64,000 nucleotides of DNA from Rhizobium sp. WYCCWR10014 (GCF_001657485.1 NZ_LXFU01000035.1:349776-413775), one strand, 5' to 3'. Shown: positions 53,112-63,106, counted from the stretch's first letter. Translations and numbers: made by a program. Notes: generated by a model not told the origin, from the letters alone.

Positions 53112-56100
53112 TCACAGTCCTGCCGCATTTTTGGCGCGTGTGGCAAAGATGCGTCGAATGACGACGAAAAACGACGGCACGAAGAAAATTCCGAGCAGCG
53201 TTGCCGCCAGCATGCCGCCGAGAACGCCGATACCGATGGCATTCTGCGCCGCCGAGCCCGCGCCCGTCGCGATCGCCAGCGGCACGACGCCGAGAATGAA
53301 GGCAAGCGAGGTCATGATGATCGGCCGCAGCCGCAATCTCGCCGCTTCCAATGTCGCCTCGTAGAGCCCCATGCCGCTTTCCATGCGGTCCTTGGCGAAT
53401 TCGACAATTAGGATGGCGTTCTTCGCCGCCAGCCCGATGGTGGTCAGCAGGCCGACCTTGAAATAGACGTCGTTTGCCTGGCCGAAGACCGTTGCCGCCG
53501 TCAGCGCCCCGAGGATGCCGACAGGCACCGCCATGATCACCGAGAAGGGGATCGACCAGCTTTCGTAAAGCGCTGCCAGGCAAAGGAAGACGACCAGCAC
53601 CGAGATCGCGTAGAGCATTGGCGCCTGCGAACCGGACAGCCGCTCCTGATAGGAGATGCCCTGCCAGGCGACGGTATAACCGCCGCCGAGCTGATTGGTC
53701 AGTGCTTCCATTTCGTTCATCGCATCGCCGGAGGAAACCCCGGGTGCGGAAGCGCCGTCGAGCGGAATGGCGCTGACGGCGTTGAAGCGGGCAAGCGAGG
53801 GCGCGCCCTTCACCCACTCCGTGCGGGTAAAGGCGGAGAAGGGCACCATTTCGCCGTCATTGTTGCGGGCATACCAGTGGTTGAGATCGCTCGGCTGCAT
53901 GCGGAAGGGCGCATCGCCCTCGACATAGACCGGCTTGATCTCGCCGTTCAGTGTGAAGTCGTTGACGTCACGGCCGGTGAAGATGATCGACAGCATCGAA
54001 TTGACCGAGGCGATGTCGACGCCCATGGCGCCGATCTTTTCCTGATCGAGCACGATGCGCATCTGCGGCTCGACTTCCTTGTTGCTGCTGCGCAGCGCCA
54101 CGATCTTGCCCGAGCTATTGCCCATCTGGATCAGCCGCTTGGAGGCGGCCGTCAGGGCGTCGTTGCCGTGGCCGCCGGTGTCGACGAGATACATGGAGAA
54201 GCCGCTCGACACGCCGAGACCCTGGATCGCCGGCGGCAGCAGCGCGAAGACCTGCGCCTCGCGGATCGCAAAGAAATTGCCAAGCGCCCGGTTGACGACC
54301 GACTGGGCGCTCAGCGTCGGATCGGTGCGCAGCGAGAAATCCTTGAGCTTGGTGAAGACAATGGCGCTGTTCTGGCCGGAACCGCTGAAGCCGAAGCCGA
54401 GCGCGCCAAACACGGAATCGACGGCGTCCTTCTCGTTTTCACGATAGTATTTCTCGACCTTCTCGACGACTGCCTGGGTCTGCTGCGTGGTCGAGCCCGG
54501 CGGCGTGGTGACGATGGTCAGCAGCACACCCTGGTCTTCCTGCGGCAGGAAGGAGCTCGGCAGGCGGGTGAAGAGATAGGCGCAGCCGGCGCCGACCAGA
54601 AGGAAGACCAGCATGACGCGGATCGGCCGCTTCAGCAGATAGCCGATGGTGCTGATATAGCCGTTGGTCGAGCGCGTGAAGTTGCGGTTGAACCAGTCGC
54701 CGACGCGGTGCTTCCTGTGTTCGCCGACCGGCTTCAGCATCGTGGCGCAAAGTGCGGGCGTCAGCACGAGGGCGACGAGCGCCGACAGCAACATGGCCGA
54801 GACGATGGTGATCGAGAACTGGCGGTAGATGATGCCGGTCGAACCGCCGAAGAAGGCCATCGGAATGAAGACGGCCGTGAGGACGAGCGCGATGCCGACG
54901 ATGGCGCCGGTGATCTCGCCCATCGATTTTTCTGTCGCTTCGAGCGGCGAAAGCTTTTCTTCGGACATGATCCGTTCGACGTTTTCGACGACGACGATGG
55001 CATCGTCGACGAGAAGGCCGATCGCCAGCACCATGGCGAACATCGTCAAGGTATTGATCGAGTAGCCGGTCACGGCCAGCACCCCGAAGGTGCCGAGCAG
55101 CACCACGGGAACGGCAATCGTCGGGATCAGCGTCGCACGGAGATTCTGCAGGAAGACGAGCAACACCACGAAGACGAGCACGATCGCCTCGATCAGCGTA
55201 TGCACGACCTTCTCGATCGACAGTTCCACGAAGGGCGTGGTGTCGTAGGGATAGGTGATCTCGACACCTGCCGGCAGACCGCGGCCGATAACCTCGAGCG
55301 CCGAGCGCACGCGGGCGGCGGTATCGATGGCGTTGGCGCCGATTGCAAGGTTGACGGCAAAACCCGTTGACGGCTGGCCGTTGTACCGCGAACTGCCGCC
55401 GTAGCTTTCCTGACCGATCTCGATACGCGAAACGTCGCTCAGGCGCACCGTCGCGCCGTCTTTTTCGACCTTCAGGATGATGTGCTCGAAATCGGCGACG
55501 GTGGTCAGCTGGCTTTGCGCGGTGATGGTGACGTTGATCTGCTGGCCGGGGATCGTCGGCTGGGCACCGAGCGAACCGACGGAGACCTGGGTGTTCTGCG
55601 CCTGGATGGCTGACGTCACGTCGCTCGGCGTCAACTGGTATTTCAGCAGCTTGAACGGATCGAGCCAGACGCGCATGGCGTATCCCGAACCGAAGACATT
55701 GATGCTGCCGACGCCTTCCAGGCGCTGGATCTGATCCTCGATCGAGGTCGACATGATATTGCCGAGGTCGACGGAGTTGCGTTTGCCGTCGGTTGAAACG
55801 AGCGAACCGACGAGAAGGATGCTCGAGGTCGAGCGGGTGACGCTGATGCCGGCATCGATGACGTCGCTTGGAAGCTGCGACTGAACCAGCTGCAGCTTGT
55901 TCTGCACCTGCACCTGGGCGATATCGGGGTCGGCGCTCGTCCCGAAGGTGAGCTGGATGCTGGCCGAACCCGTCGATGAGGTCGAGGTCATGTAGGTGAG
56001 GTCGTCGAGCCCGGTCATGCCGTCCTCGATGATCGTCGTCACCGATTTCTCGACAGTCTCGGCGCTGGCGCCGCGATAGGTGGCGTTGATGCGAACCGTC

Positions 56101-56222
56101 GTCGGGGCGATGTCGGGATATTGCGAGATCGACAGCGTGAAGATCGCCAGCAGGCCGGCGAGCATGATGGTGATCGCAATGACCCAGGCGAAAATCGGAC
56201 GTCGGATGAAAAACTTGGCCAT
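53112..56222 (-). CDS. RND multidrug efflux pump, inner-membrane subunit (AcrB/BepE-like)
   Basis: Predicted length of 1036 residues is typical for hydrophobe/amphiphile efflux RND pumps. Starts MAKFFIRRPIFAWVIAITIM. Twelve helices flank two large periplasmic loops. The proton-relay Asp pair is present in IGLLVDDAIVVVENVERI, and the late helix motif GLLTTIGLAAKNAILIVEFA is intact. It drives drugs, dyes or plant flavonoids out with protons. It is preceded by its adaptor (46 bases) and followed by the channel gene. The substrate range cannot be told. Confidence 0.95.
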   Translation of the reverse strand: MAKFFIRRPIFAWVIAITIMLAGLLAIFTLSISQYPDIAPTTVRINATYRGASAETVEKSVTTIIEDGMTGLDDLTYMTSTSSTGSASIQLTFGTSADPDIAQVQVQNKLQLVQSQLPSDVIDAGISVTRSTSSILLVGSLVSTDGKRNSVDLGNIMSTSIEDQIQRLEGVGSINVFGSGYAMRVWLDPFKLLKYQLTPSDVTSAIQAQNTQVSVGSLGAQPTIPGQQINVTITAQSQLTTVADFEHIILKVEKDGATVRLSDVSRIEIGQESYGGSSRYNGQPSTGFAVNLAIGANAIDTAARVRSALEVIGRGLPAGVEITYPYDTTPFVELSIEKVVHTLIEAIVLVFVVLLVFLQNLRATLIPTIAVPVVLLGTFGVLAVTGYSINTLTMFAMVLAIGLLVDDAIVVVENVERIMSEEKLSPLEATEKSMGEITGAIVGIALVLTAVFIPMAFFGGSTGIIYRQFSITIVSAMLLSALVALVLTPALCATMLKPVGEHRKHRVGDWFNRNFTRSTNGYISTIGYLLKRPIRVMLVFLLVGAGCAYLFTRLPSSFLPQEDQGVLLTIVTTPPGSTTQQTQAVVEKVEKYYRENEKDAVDSVFGALGFGFSGSGQNSAIVFTKLKDFSLRTDPTLSAQSVVNRALGNFFAIREAQVFALLPPAIQGLGVSSGFSMYLVDTGGHGNDALTAASKRLIQMGNSSGKIVALRSSNKEVEPQMRIVLDQEKIGAMGVDIASVNSMLSIIFTGRDVNDFTLNGEIKPVYVEGDAPFRMQPSDLNHWYARNNDGEMVPFSAFTRTEWVKGAPSLARFNAVSAIPLDGASAPGVSSGDAMNEMEALTNQLGGGYTVAWQGISYQERLSGSQAPMLYAISVLVVFLCLAALYESWSIPFSVIMAVPVGILGALTAATVFGQANDVYFKVGLLTTIGLAAKNAILIVEFAKDRMESGMGLYEATLEAARLRLRPIIMTSLAFILGVVPLAIATGAGSAAQNAIGIGVLGGMLAATLLGIFFVPSFFVVIRRIFATRAKNAAGL

Positions 56223-56268
56223 CGGTTGTTCCTGTGCGGCTGAGACGGTGACGAGCGGGGCTCAGCGA

Positions 56269-57480
56269 TTACTTCGCTGCAGGCTTCTGCGCGTCACCGG
56301 CCGCGGGCTGCTCGGCAGGCACGACCACGCCGTTGTCGTTGATCTTCATCGGGACCGGCTTCACCGGCATGCCGGATGTGATCGACTGCAGGCCGCTGAC
56401 GATCAGCTGATCGCCGTCCTTGATGCCGTCGGTCACGAGCCAGGAATTGTTGGAGGGCGAGCTGTTCTCGAAGGCGCGGGTTTCGACCTTGCCGTCGGCG
56501 GAAACGAATTGTGCCGTCAGCCGGCCGTTGGCGTCACGGCTCGTCGCCAGCTGCGGCAGCGCATAACCGGCCTCGGCGCCGAGCTCGACGGTTGCGCGGA
56601 CATACATGCCGGGCAGCACGCTACGGTCGGGATTGGGAAAGAGCACACGGATGATGAAGGTGCCGGTCGTCTCACTGACCACCTGCTTTGACATATCGAG
56701 CTTGCCCTGCTGGTTGTATTCCTTGCCGTTTTCCAGGATCAGGTGGAAGACGACATTGGCTTCGCCCTTGATGTCCCCGGCGGCCATCGCATCACGCAGC
56801 TTCAAGAGGTTGGTGCTCGATTCCGTCAGCGAGATGTAGATCGGATCGAGCTGACGGATCGTCGTCAGCGCCGTCGTCTGGTTGGCCGAGACGACGTTGC
56901 CGACATTGACGGCCGTCTGGTCGATGATGCCATCGAAAGGGGCGACGATCCTGGTATGGTCGAGGTCGATCTGTGCCGCGGAAAGCGAGGCCTTCGCCGA
57001 CTCGACTTCGGCCTTGGCCTGGAGCAGCGTCGTCTTGGCCGTTTCGAATTCGATCTGGGTGGCGCCGCTGCCGACGAGGCGCTGGTAGCGGTCGAGATTG
57101 CTTTCAGCGCTCGGCACGCTCGCCTGCGCCTTGGAGATCGCCGCCTTGGCCTGCTCGACGGCGGCGATATAGGGTGCATCCTCGATCTGGTAGAGAAGGT
57201 CGCCCTTCTTGATCTCGCCGCCGTCCTTAAAGGCGACTTCGCGGATCAGGCCGCTGACCTGAGGCCGGATATCTGCGGTCTGAAATGTCTCGGCGCGGCC
57301 GGGCAGGATCGTGGTGATCGGAAAGCTGCCCTTCGTCAGCGCGATGACGCCGACGGGGGCGGCCTGCTGCGCTGCGCCTGCACCCGCATTGCCGGCGGGC
57401 TTGGAGCCACTGTCGCTGCAGGCGGCGAGAAGGGCTGCGAATGCCAGGGCCGAGGAGATGAGGAGGGCACGCCGTATCAT
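56269..57480 (-). CDS. RND efflux periplasmic adaptor lipoprotein (AcrA/BepD-like)
   Basis: Predicted length is 403 residues. Lipobox LLAAC after a 20-residue signal. The adaptor order is complete: beta-barrel/lipoyl entry GRAETFQTADIRPQVSGLI, a long alpha-hairpin (about residues 100-190), lipoyl exit IVAPFDGIIDQTAVNVGNVV and the membrane-proximal end. It links the pump to the channel. First structural gene of the efflux set; tetR lies upstream on the same strand with a candidate operator between. Confidence 0.94.
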   Translation of the reverse strand: MIRRALLISSALAFAALLAACSDSGSKPAGNAGAGAAQQAAPVGVIALTKGSFPITTILPGRAETFQTADIRPQVSGLIREVAFKDGGEIKKGDLLYQIEDAPYIAAVEQAKAAISKAQASVPSAESNLDRYQRLVGSGATQIEFETAKTTLLQAKAEVESAKASLSAAQIDLDHTRIVAPFDGIIDQTAVNVGNVVSANQTTALTTIRQLDPIYISLTESSTNLLKLRDAMAAGDIKGEANVVFHLILENGKEYNQQGKLDMSKQVVSETTGTFIIRVLFPNPDRSVLPGMYVRATVELGAEAGYALPQLATSRDANGRLTAQFVSADGKVETRAFENSSPSNNSWLVTDGIKDGDQLIVSGLQSITSGMPVKPVPMKINDNGVVVPAEQPAAGDAQKPAAK

Positions 57481-57618
57481 GCTGAATTCCTGTGCGGTGG
57501 CAATCGCCGTCCAATCTACGAGCTCGGGCCTGCGGGCTCTGCTTGAGCGAGCGCAGGCTGATATAGGCGTCAGGATTGGGTTGGCTTCAAATGCCGTTAT
57601 CCGAATTTAAGAAAAGCT

Positions 57619-57634
57619 TTACGAAGTGACGTAA
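57619..57634. promoter_or_regulatory. Candidate TetR operator before the efflux genes
   Basis: TTACG-N6-CGTAA (57619-57634) overlaps a wider dyad AAGTGA 57624-57629 / TCACTT 57646-57651. Both lie in the 169-base gap between tetR and the adaptor gene, where a pump promoter is expected. Choice between the two dyads is open. Confidence 0.45.
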
Positions 57635-57649
57635 TTCAGCAATCATCAC

Positions 57650-58252
57650 TTAGCAAGCGCTATTTTGCAGTGCGGCATGGACGAAACACACGATTTTTTC
57701 GGCGCGGTGCACGAGCGTCTCCTTGTCGTCGCGCGCGATCAGGACAGGGTGCAGCACGCAGGCGAGGACGTCTGCAACGGTATGCGCCGCGCTTTCGGGA
57801 TCGCGGCAATGATAACTTCCCTCCGCCATGCCCTCGCGGATGATCTCGCCGAGCTTTGCCTCGATGCGGGCGCGATAACGATTGCCTGCCTCGAGTTTGG
57901 CTTCGATCGTCGAAAGCACCATTTCGAAGATATAAGGGTTCTTCTGGATGTCTTGCAGGTGGCTTTCCAGCAGGCGCAGGATGAAGCGGAGCAGTTGTTC
58001 CTTTGGTGGCAGCTTCTCATCGAAGGCGGCGAAGCGCTCGGCGGCGTCGTCGAGATGGCGTCCGGCGATCGCATCGACGAGCGCCACCTTGGAACGGAAA
58101 TGCTTGAAGACATTGGCCGGCGACATGTGCAGCGCGCCGGCGATATCGGCGATCGACACCGCGACGAAGCCGCGCTCGCGAAACAATATCTCCGCCATGG
58201 AGAGAATGTCTTCCCGCGTTTCCTCGGCCTTGCGTCTTGGCCTTCTTACCAT
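57650..58252 (-). CDS. TetR-family repressor of the RND efflux operon
   Basis: Predicted length is 200 residues. N-terminal TetR helix-turn-helix: AEILFRERGFVAVSIADIAG and ALHMSPANVFKHFRSK, then an all-helical ligand domain with no family-specific marker I can read. It lies directly upstream of the adaptor gene in the same direction, the layout of BepR/AcrR-type local repressors. GGGGAA precedes the ATG at 58252. Its ligand is unknown. Confidence 0.9.
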   Translation of the reverse strand: MVRRPRRKAEETREDILSMAEILFRERGFVAVSIADIAGALHMSPANVFKHFRSKVALVDAIAGRHLDDAAERFAAFDEKLPPKEQLLRFILRLLESHLQDIQKNPYIFEMVLSTIEAKLEAGNRYRARIEAKLGEIIREGMAEGSYHCRDPESAAHTVADVLACVLHPVLIARDDKETLVHRAEKIVCFVHAALQNSAC

Positions 58253-58360
58253 CTGTTCCCCGCCGGGCTGAGCCCGATACCCCTTTTTTTCGATGCTAGC
58301 GCGATTGGAAGGAATGCCGCAAGCTGATGATCGGGCCGGCGGCTTTCGTCTGTCGCCTTT

Positions 58361-59305
58361 TCAAGGAAAATAGCGGGCGAGGTTGTTTCGCACACGGGCA
58401 AGCGGCGTCTCGCCGCTGTCATCGGGGACAAAGCGCTCGCCGGTGATCGCCTCGTAGGCTTTGATGTAGACGGCCGAGGTCTGCTCGATCAGCTCGGCGG
58501 GAATTTTCGGGATCTCGTCCTTATAGGGGTCGCAGCGCTCCGCCACCCAGGCGCGGACGAAATCCTTGTCGAAACTTTCCGGGCGTTTTCCGGCGGCAAA
58601 GCTTGCCGGATAGCTTTCGGCAAGCCAGTAGCGGCTGCTGTCCGGCGTGTGGATCTCGTCGGCAAGGATAATGTTGCCGTCACCATCGGTGCCGAACTCG
58701 TATTTGGTATCGACCAGGATCAGGCCGTTTTTCGCCGCCATCTCCTGGCCGCGGGCAAAGAGGGCGAGCGCATATGTCGACAGCGTCTGCCATTGTTCTT
58801 TCGTGAGAAGGCCGCGCGTGACGATTTCGGCGGGCGTCAGCGGTTCATCATGGCCGCCGTCGAATTCCTTGCTGGTCGGCGTGATGACGGGTTCCGGCAG
58901 GATCTGGTTGTCGCGCATGCCGTCGGGCAGACGCATGCCGTACATCTCGCGTTCGCCTTTTTTATAAAGCGTCAGGATCGAGGTGCCGGTGGTGCCGGCG
59001 AGATAACCGCGCACGACGATCTCGACCGGCAGGATGTCGAGCCGCTTGCCGATAACGACATTCGGATCGGGATAGTCGAGAACGTGGTTCGGGCAGATGT
59101 CCTTCGTCGCCTCGAACCAGTAGCGCGCCGTCTGCGTCAATACCTCGCCCTTATAGGGGATGCAGGTGAGGATGCGGTCGAAAGCGCTCAGCCGGTCGGT
59201 GCTGATAATGATGCGGCGTCCGTCGGGAAGATCGTAATTCTCGCGCACCTTGCCGCGATAATAGTTCGGCAATTCCGGGAAATGGGCTTCGGAGAGAATT
59301 CGCAC
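58361..59305 (-). CDS. purC: SAICAR synthetase PurC (long form)
   Basis: PurC ligates aspartate to CAIR with ATP to give SAICAR in purine synthesis. Predicted length is 314 residues, longer than the roughly 250-residue PurC usual in bacteria and close to the ADE1-like form. Landmarks: [42 protein letters not shown] and [14 protein letters not shown], with [18 protein letters not shown]. The start is GTG 59305. Rhizobia usually have a second, shorter PurC elsewhere, so this may be an accessory copy. Not in an operon with other pur genes here. Confidence 0.94.
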   Translation of the reverse strand: MRILSEAHFPELPNYYRGKVRENYDLPDGRRIIISTDRLSAFDRILTCIPYKGEVLTQTARYWFEATKDICPNHVLDYPDPNVVIGKRLDILPVEIVVRGYLAGTTGTSILTLYKKGEREMYGMRLPDGMRDNQILPEPVITPTSKEFDGGHDEPLTPAEIVTRGLLTKEQWQTLSTYALALFARGQEMAAKNGLILVDTKYEFGTDGDGNIILADEIHTPDSSRYWLAESYPASFAAGKRPESFDKDFVRAWVAERCDPYKDEIPKIPAELIEQTSAVYIKAYEAITGERFVPDDSGETPLARVRNNLARYFP

Positions 59306-59389
59306 GGCGCTCGACTGTCCTTAATTATTGGGTGAAGACTTCCTGCTCTAGTTTCATTGCTGGGGAAGTCAAGCCGATCGGGTATCGCA

Positions 59390-61132
59390 TCACAGCCAGA
59401 ACAGAGCGGTCAGAAGCAGGGCGAGGCCGTAACCTGTGACGGCAAGCGGCCAGCCGGCGCTCAGGAAATCACTGAAGCGGTAGCCGCCGATGCCCATTGC
59501 AAGCGTGTTATTGTGATGGCCGAAGGGCGTCAGGAAATCCAGGGAGGCGCCGGCGGCAACCGCGATCAGATAGGCGTCCGGCGCATGCCTGCCGGCTCTT
59601 GCGAATTCCAGTGCGATCGGGGTCAGGACGATTGCGACCGTCGCGTTGTTGACAAAAGGCGTCAATGCCATGGCGAGGAAGAGGATGAGGGCGATGCCGA
59701 AGAGCGGATGGGTGATCGGCAGGACGAGGCTCAGCCAGCCGGCAATGGTTTCGGCCGCTCCGGTGGTTGCCACCGCCTGGCCGATCGGGATCATCGCCGC
59801 CAGCATGATGATGATCGGCCAATTGAGATCGGCCATCGCCTGACGGATGTTGAGGTGATTGAGCAGAGCGAGCACGAGCACGACGCCGGCAAAAGCGATG
59901 TCGGGACGCAGGCCGGCCGCCGAGGCGGCGACGCCGCAGGCAAAGAGCGCGAAGGGCCGCCAGGATAGGGGCGCCGGTTCGCTCGGTGCTGTCGAGGCGA
60001 GCGGCAGGCACTCGCTTTCCTCCAACGCTTCGCCGATTGCAATGCGCGGCCCCTCCAGCGTCAATATATCGCCGATCGACAATTGCAGGTCGAGGAAGCG
60101 GCCTTCGATGCGTGGCGCGCGCATGGAAAGGGCGGTGACCGCGATGCCGCGATGGTGGAAGACTTCGAGCGAACGGACGCGCGAACCGACCAACGTGCTC
60201 TCCGGCATGACGACGGCTTCGACACGGGTGAAATCCGGCTGCAGGCCATGCGGATGGGCATCGGCGATCAACGCCTGCGTGGCGGCAAGGTTGGCAAAGA
60301 CCGCATCGGCGCCCTCGGCAAGCAGCACATCACCGGGTTCGATCACCGACTGGTCGAGCGGACCGAAGACGAAATTATCGCCGCGGATCAGCGCGTGCGG
60401 CTTGATGCCGAAACGCACTGGGCAATCGGAAAGCCGCACACCGATCAGCGGCGAGATGTCAGGGATGTAACGCTCGACGACGATGCGGCGCGCGGTCGGG
60501 GAGATCGTTGCCGGTGTTTCGTCGGGTTCCTGAAACAGGCGCTGCACGCGAAAGGCGATGAGCAGAATGCCGGCAATGGCGACCGGCAGGCCAACATAGG
60601 CGAAATCGAAGAAGTGAAAGCCGGTTCCGGTCGCCTTGGCGAGCGCATCGCTGACGAGCAGGTTGGCCGGCGTGCCGATCAGCGAAACGAGGCCGCCGAG
60701 CAGGGCCGCGAACGAGACCGGCATGACGAGCTGGCGGCGGGGGATCGTCAGGACCGTGCCGAGACGTAGCGCGACCGGCAAGGTGATCGCAAAGGCGCCA
60801 ATATTGTTCATGAAGATGGACATGAAGCCGGCGAGCGCGGAAGTGCCGGCAATGACCTTGAAGCCCGAAGGTCTTGCGGCCGCGAAACGGGCGGCGAGAC
60901 TGTCGAAGAGCCTGGCGCGCGCCAGCACCTGGACGATCAGCAAGATCTCGACGACGGTGATGACGACGGGACTGGCGAAGCCCGTGAAGATCTGCTCGGC
61001 GGGATAAAGGCCGAGCGCATAGCCGCCAAGCAGGCCGGCGATCGAGACCACCTCGATGCGGATGCGATCGAGCGAGAAGAGAATGAGCATCGCCAGCAGC
61101 AGGCTTAGCAGGGATGCTTGCTCGAACGACAT
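59390..61132 (-). CDS. SLC13-type anion permease with TrkA-C domains
   Basis: Predicted length is 580 residues. N- and C-terminal membrane halves carry SLC13/CitM-like motifs (FMNNIGAFAITLPVALRLG, SLIGTPANLLVSDA, TPFVNNATVAIVLTPIALEF and FLTPFGHHNNTLAMGIGGY). Two soluble TrkA-C (RCK-C) domains sit between them (about residues 215-380, with FGPLDQSVIEPGDVLLAEG and LQLSIGDILTLEGP). Such proteins move sulfate, dicarboxylates or other anions with sodium or protons. The substrate cannot be told. It starts at ATG 61132. Confidence 0.88.
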   Translation of the reverse strand: MSFEQASLLSLLLAMLILFSLDRIRIEVVSIAGLLGGYALGLYPAEQIFTGFASPVVITVVEILLIVQVLARARLFDSLAARFAAARPSGFKVIAGTSALAGFMSIFMNNIGAFAITLPVALRLGTVLTIPRRQLVMPVSFAALLGGLVSLIGTPANLLVSDALAKATGTGFHFFDFAYVGLPVAIAGILLIAFRVQRLFQEPDETPATISPTARRIVVERYIPDISPLIGVRLSDCPVRFGIKPHALIRGDNFVFGPLDQSVIEPGDVLLAEGADAVFANLAATQALIADAHPHGLQPDFTRVEAVVMPESTLVGSRVRSLEVFHHRGIAVTALSMRAPRIEGRFLDLQLSIGDILTLEGPRIAIGEALEESECLPLASTAPSEPAPLSWRPFALFACGVAASAAGLRPDIAFAGVVLVLALLNHLNIRQAMADLNWPIIIMLAAMIPIGQAVATTGAAETIAGWLSLVLPITHPLFGIALILFLAMALTPFVNNATVAIVLTPIALEFARAGRHAPDAYLIAVAAGASLDFLTPFGHHNNTLAMGIGGYRFSDFLSAGWPLAVTGYGLALLLTALFWL

Positions 61133-61235
61133 GGGCAGGTCCGTTGTTTCATCGATCAGGCGGGACTGTAATCGTTCCTCTTGCGCTGTATAGAGGCGCC
61201 TTCAGGCAAAGATTGAACAATCCTCATATCTCGCG

Positions 61236-61937
61236 TCAAGCTGGTGGTGACCGCCACCGGCCTCTGGCGTCCCGCTGCAAAATGGGAGTTGCGAAGACGC
61301 CGACGGTGCGCGCGCTCCATTGCGGCCCGGCGGCTGCGAGGCTTTCGCGCCAGCGCTCCGATTGCAGCATGGCCGCACCGATGACGACGGGTTCGATGCC
61401 GCAGCCTGTCAGCAGATGAAGACCCGCGACGATCGAGGCGCCACTGGAAATGACGTCATCGATGAGTGCGACACGTCGTCCCTGAAGCAGCGGCAGCATG
61501 CGCGGATCGATATAGAGACGTTTCTGTTGTGTCGGCGTGGTGATCGAAGACAGGGCGACGGAGAGCTCGTCGCGATACCAGAATTTGCGCGAGGTGCCGA
61601 GCGGAACGTATCGGCTATGGCCGAGCTTCTGCGCCACGGCGGCGGCCAGCGTCAGGCCGAGTGTCGGCAGGCCGGCGACGACATCGATGCGCATCGGCCT
61701 GAGCTTTTCGGCAAGGCTTTCGGCGAGCACATCGAGCACGGCGAAGCTTGCCTGGTTGACGATCAGCGAGGCGAGGGCATGATCGCCATCCGCGAGCTCA
61801 CGGATCGGCAGGCGAAGCTGGCGGCCGTCTTCCAACGTGGCGACATAAAAGGAGGTGAATTCCCCGCCGGCAAAGGTGCCGGGCGGGTGAAGCTCCTGCC
61901 AGAAATCGTGCGGCGCCATGTCAGTCACAGCAGTCAA
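61236..61937 (-). CDS. Phosphoribosyltransferase family protein
   Basis: Predicted length is 233 residues from TTG 61937. The PRPP-binding motif is VALIDDVISSGASIVAG, with flanking segments (VVAGLPTLGLTLAAAVAQKLG and YVPLGTSRKFWYRDELS) as in orotate or adenine phosphoribosyltransferase-like proteins. The acceptor base is unknown. The TTG overlaps the TGA of the pseudouridine synthase gene and has AAAGGA upstream, so translation is probably coupled. The first ATG (61919, MAPHDFWQEL) is an alternative without a ribosome site. Confidence 0.82.
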   Translation of the reverse strand: MTAVTDMAPHDFWQELHPPGTFAGGEFTSFYVATLEDGRQLRLPIRELADGDHALASLIVNQASFAVLDVLAESLAEKLRPMRIDVVAGLPTLGLTLAAAVAQKLGHSRYVPLGTSRKFWYRDELSVALSSITTPTQQKRLYIDPRMLPLLQGRRVALIDDVISSGASIVAGLHLLTGCGIEPVVIGAAMLQSERWRESLAAAGPQWSARTVGVFATPILQRDARGRWRSPPA

Positions 61938-62740
61938 TTGCGTCTCGTCCTTTCCATGCCGGTTCTCCGGCGCAGTGCCTGCAATTCCGGTTCGGTCAGC
62001 GCACGCACGGCGCCTTTCGCCAGTTCGCCGAGTTCGAGCCCGCCGACCGCAACGCGCACGAGGCGCAAGCATTCGGTTCCGAGCGCCTCCAGCATGCGGC
62101 GGATCTGGCGGTTGCGGCCCTCGTCGAGCTCGACCTCGATCCATGAATTCCTGTCACCCTGGCGCAGGCGCCGCGCGGCGGTTGCCGTCAGCAGTTCGCC
62201 GTCGTGGCGGATGCCCGATGTCATGGCGGCAATGTCCTCGTCGTCCATGATACGATCGATCTGGACATGATAGGTCTTCGTCACATGCGTGACCGGATCG
62301 AGCAGGATCTGGGCGAATTCGGTGTCGTTGGTGAAAAGCAGCAGGCCCTCGCTGGCCTTGTCGAGCCGGCCGACCGGAGAGAGATGCGGGATGTCGAAAT
62401 CCCTGAGGCAATCATAGACAGTCGGCCTGCCTTCCGGATCGTGGCGGGTGGTGACGAGACCGCGGGGCTTGTTGAGCATCAGATAGATTTTCGCTTCGGC
62501 AGCGATGACGAGGCCGTCGATACTGATGCTTGCCGTGGCAAGATCGACCCATGCGGAGGTATCGCTGACGGTACGGCCGTCAACCGCAACGCGATTTTCG
62601 GCGATCAGGCGTTCGGCCTGCGTGCGGGAGCAATAGCCGAGCTTGGAAAGGGCTCGGGGAAGGGTGACCCGTTTGGCCGCTGCGTTATCGGTGGGCTTTG
62701 TCCGTTCACGCGTCTTGTGCGGTGGGCGCCGCTCCCTCAT
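61934..62740 (-). CDS. Pseudouridine synthase, RluB/RsuA family
   Basis: Predicted length is 268 residues. A basic N-terminal tail leads to an S4 RNA-binding domain (LPRALSKLGYCSRTQAERLI). The catalytic domain follows, with GRLDKASEGLLLFTND (catalytic Asp) and the RsuA-family EGRNRQIRRMLEALG. It isomerises a uridine in 23S or 16S rRNA; which one cannot be fixed from sequence alone, although the size favours RluB-like activity. Start at 62740. It overlaps the phosphoribosyltransferase gene by four bases. Confidence 0.9.
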   Translation of the reverse strand: MRERRPPHKTRERTKPTDNAAAKRVTLPRALSKLGYCSRTQAERLIAENRVAVDGRTVSDTSAWVDLATASISIDGLVIAAEAKIYLMLNKPRGLVTTRHDPEGRPTVYDCLRDFDIPHLSPVGRLDKASEGLLLFTNDTEFAQILLDPVTHVTKTYHVQIDRIMDDEDIAAMTSGIRHDGELLTATAARRLRQGDRNSWIEVELDEGRNRQIRRMLEALGTECLRLVRVAVGGLELGELAKGAVRALTEPELQALRRRTGMERTRRN

Positions 62741-62852
62741 CTGCCATCCTTAATCCTGATTTTGATGCCGTTTTCTTGGCATGAACGACAGAAGGATGCC
62801 AGCAGAGTGAATAAAAAACGAGGGGAATAACAGGCGCTGCAAAAAGGGCTCA

Positions 62853-62870
62853 GCGCTTTGGATAAAGCGC
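62853..62870 (-). terminator. Possible terminator after the 68-residue gene
   Basis: GCGCTTT and AAAGCGC form a 7-bp stem with a 4-nt loop. On the minus strand CCCTTTTT follows seven bases after the stem. The gap makes it a weak candidate. Confidence 0.4.
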
Positions 62871-62899
62871 CGTCGCGGCTTTGTTAGGGTGGCGCTGCC

Positions 62900-63106
62900 T
62901 CAGCGGCACGCCATGAAGCCGGCGAGTTCCTTACGGCTGACGACGATGCCGGCGGCGGCCTTGACCGGGTCCGGATGGGTGTAGGAAAGACTAGGCATTT
63001 CCGGCAGATCGAGTGCCTGACGCATATTCATGATGCCGACCGCATAACGGCCATTGGCGCTGTCGACACTGACTTCGATAATGCAGTTGGCCCTCTTGTT
63101 TTCCAT
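62900..63106 (-). CDS. Small conserved-looking cytosolic protein, unknown function
   Basis: Predicted length is 68 residues: MENKRANCIIEVSVDSANGR, then YAVGIMNMRQALDLPEMPSL and a tail ending ELAGFMACR. No signal peptide or membrane helix. GGGAGG lies seven bases before the ATG at 63106; the frame extends upstream but without support. No family recognised. A possible terminator follows. Confidence 0.6.
   Translation of the reverse strand: MENKRANCIIEVSVDSANGRYAVGIMNMRQALDLPEMPSLSYTHPDPVKAAAGIVVSRKELAGFMACR

Noticed and set aside
53877..55370. Plus-strand frame of 497 codons inside the RND pump gene
   Set aside because: Antisense to a complete 1036-residue pump; composition rich in Asp, Arg and Gly without motifs.
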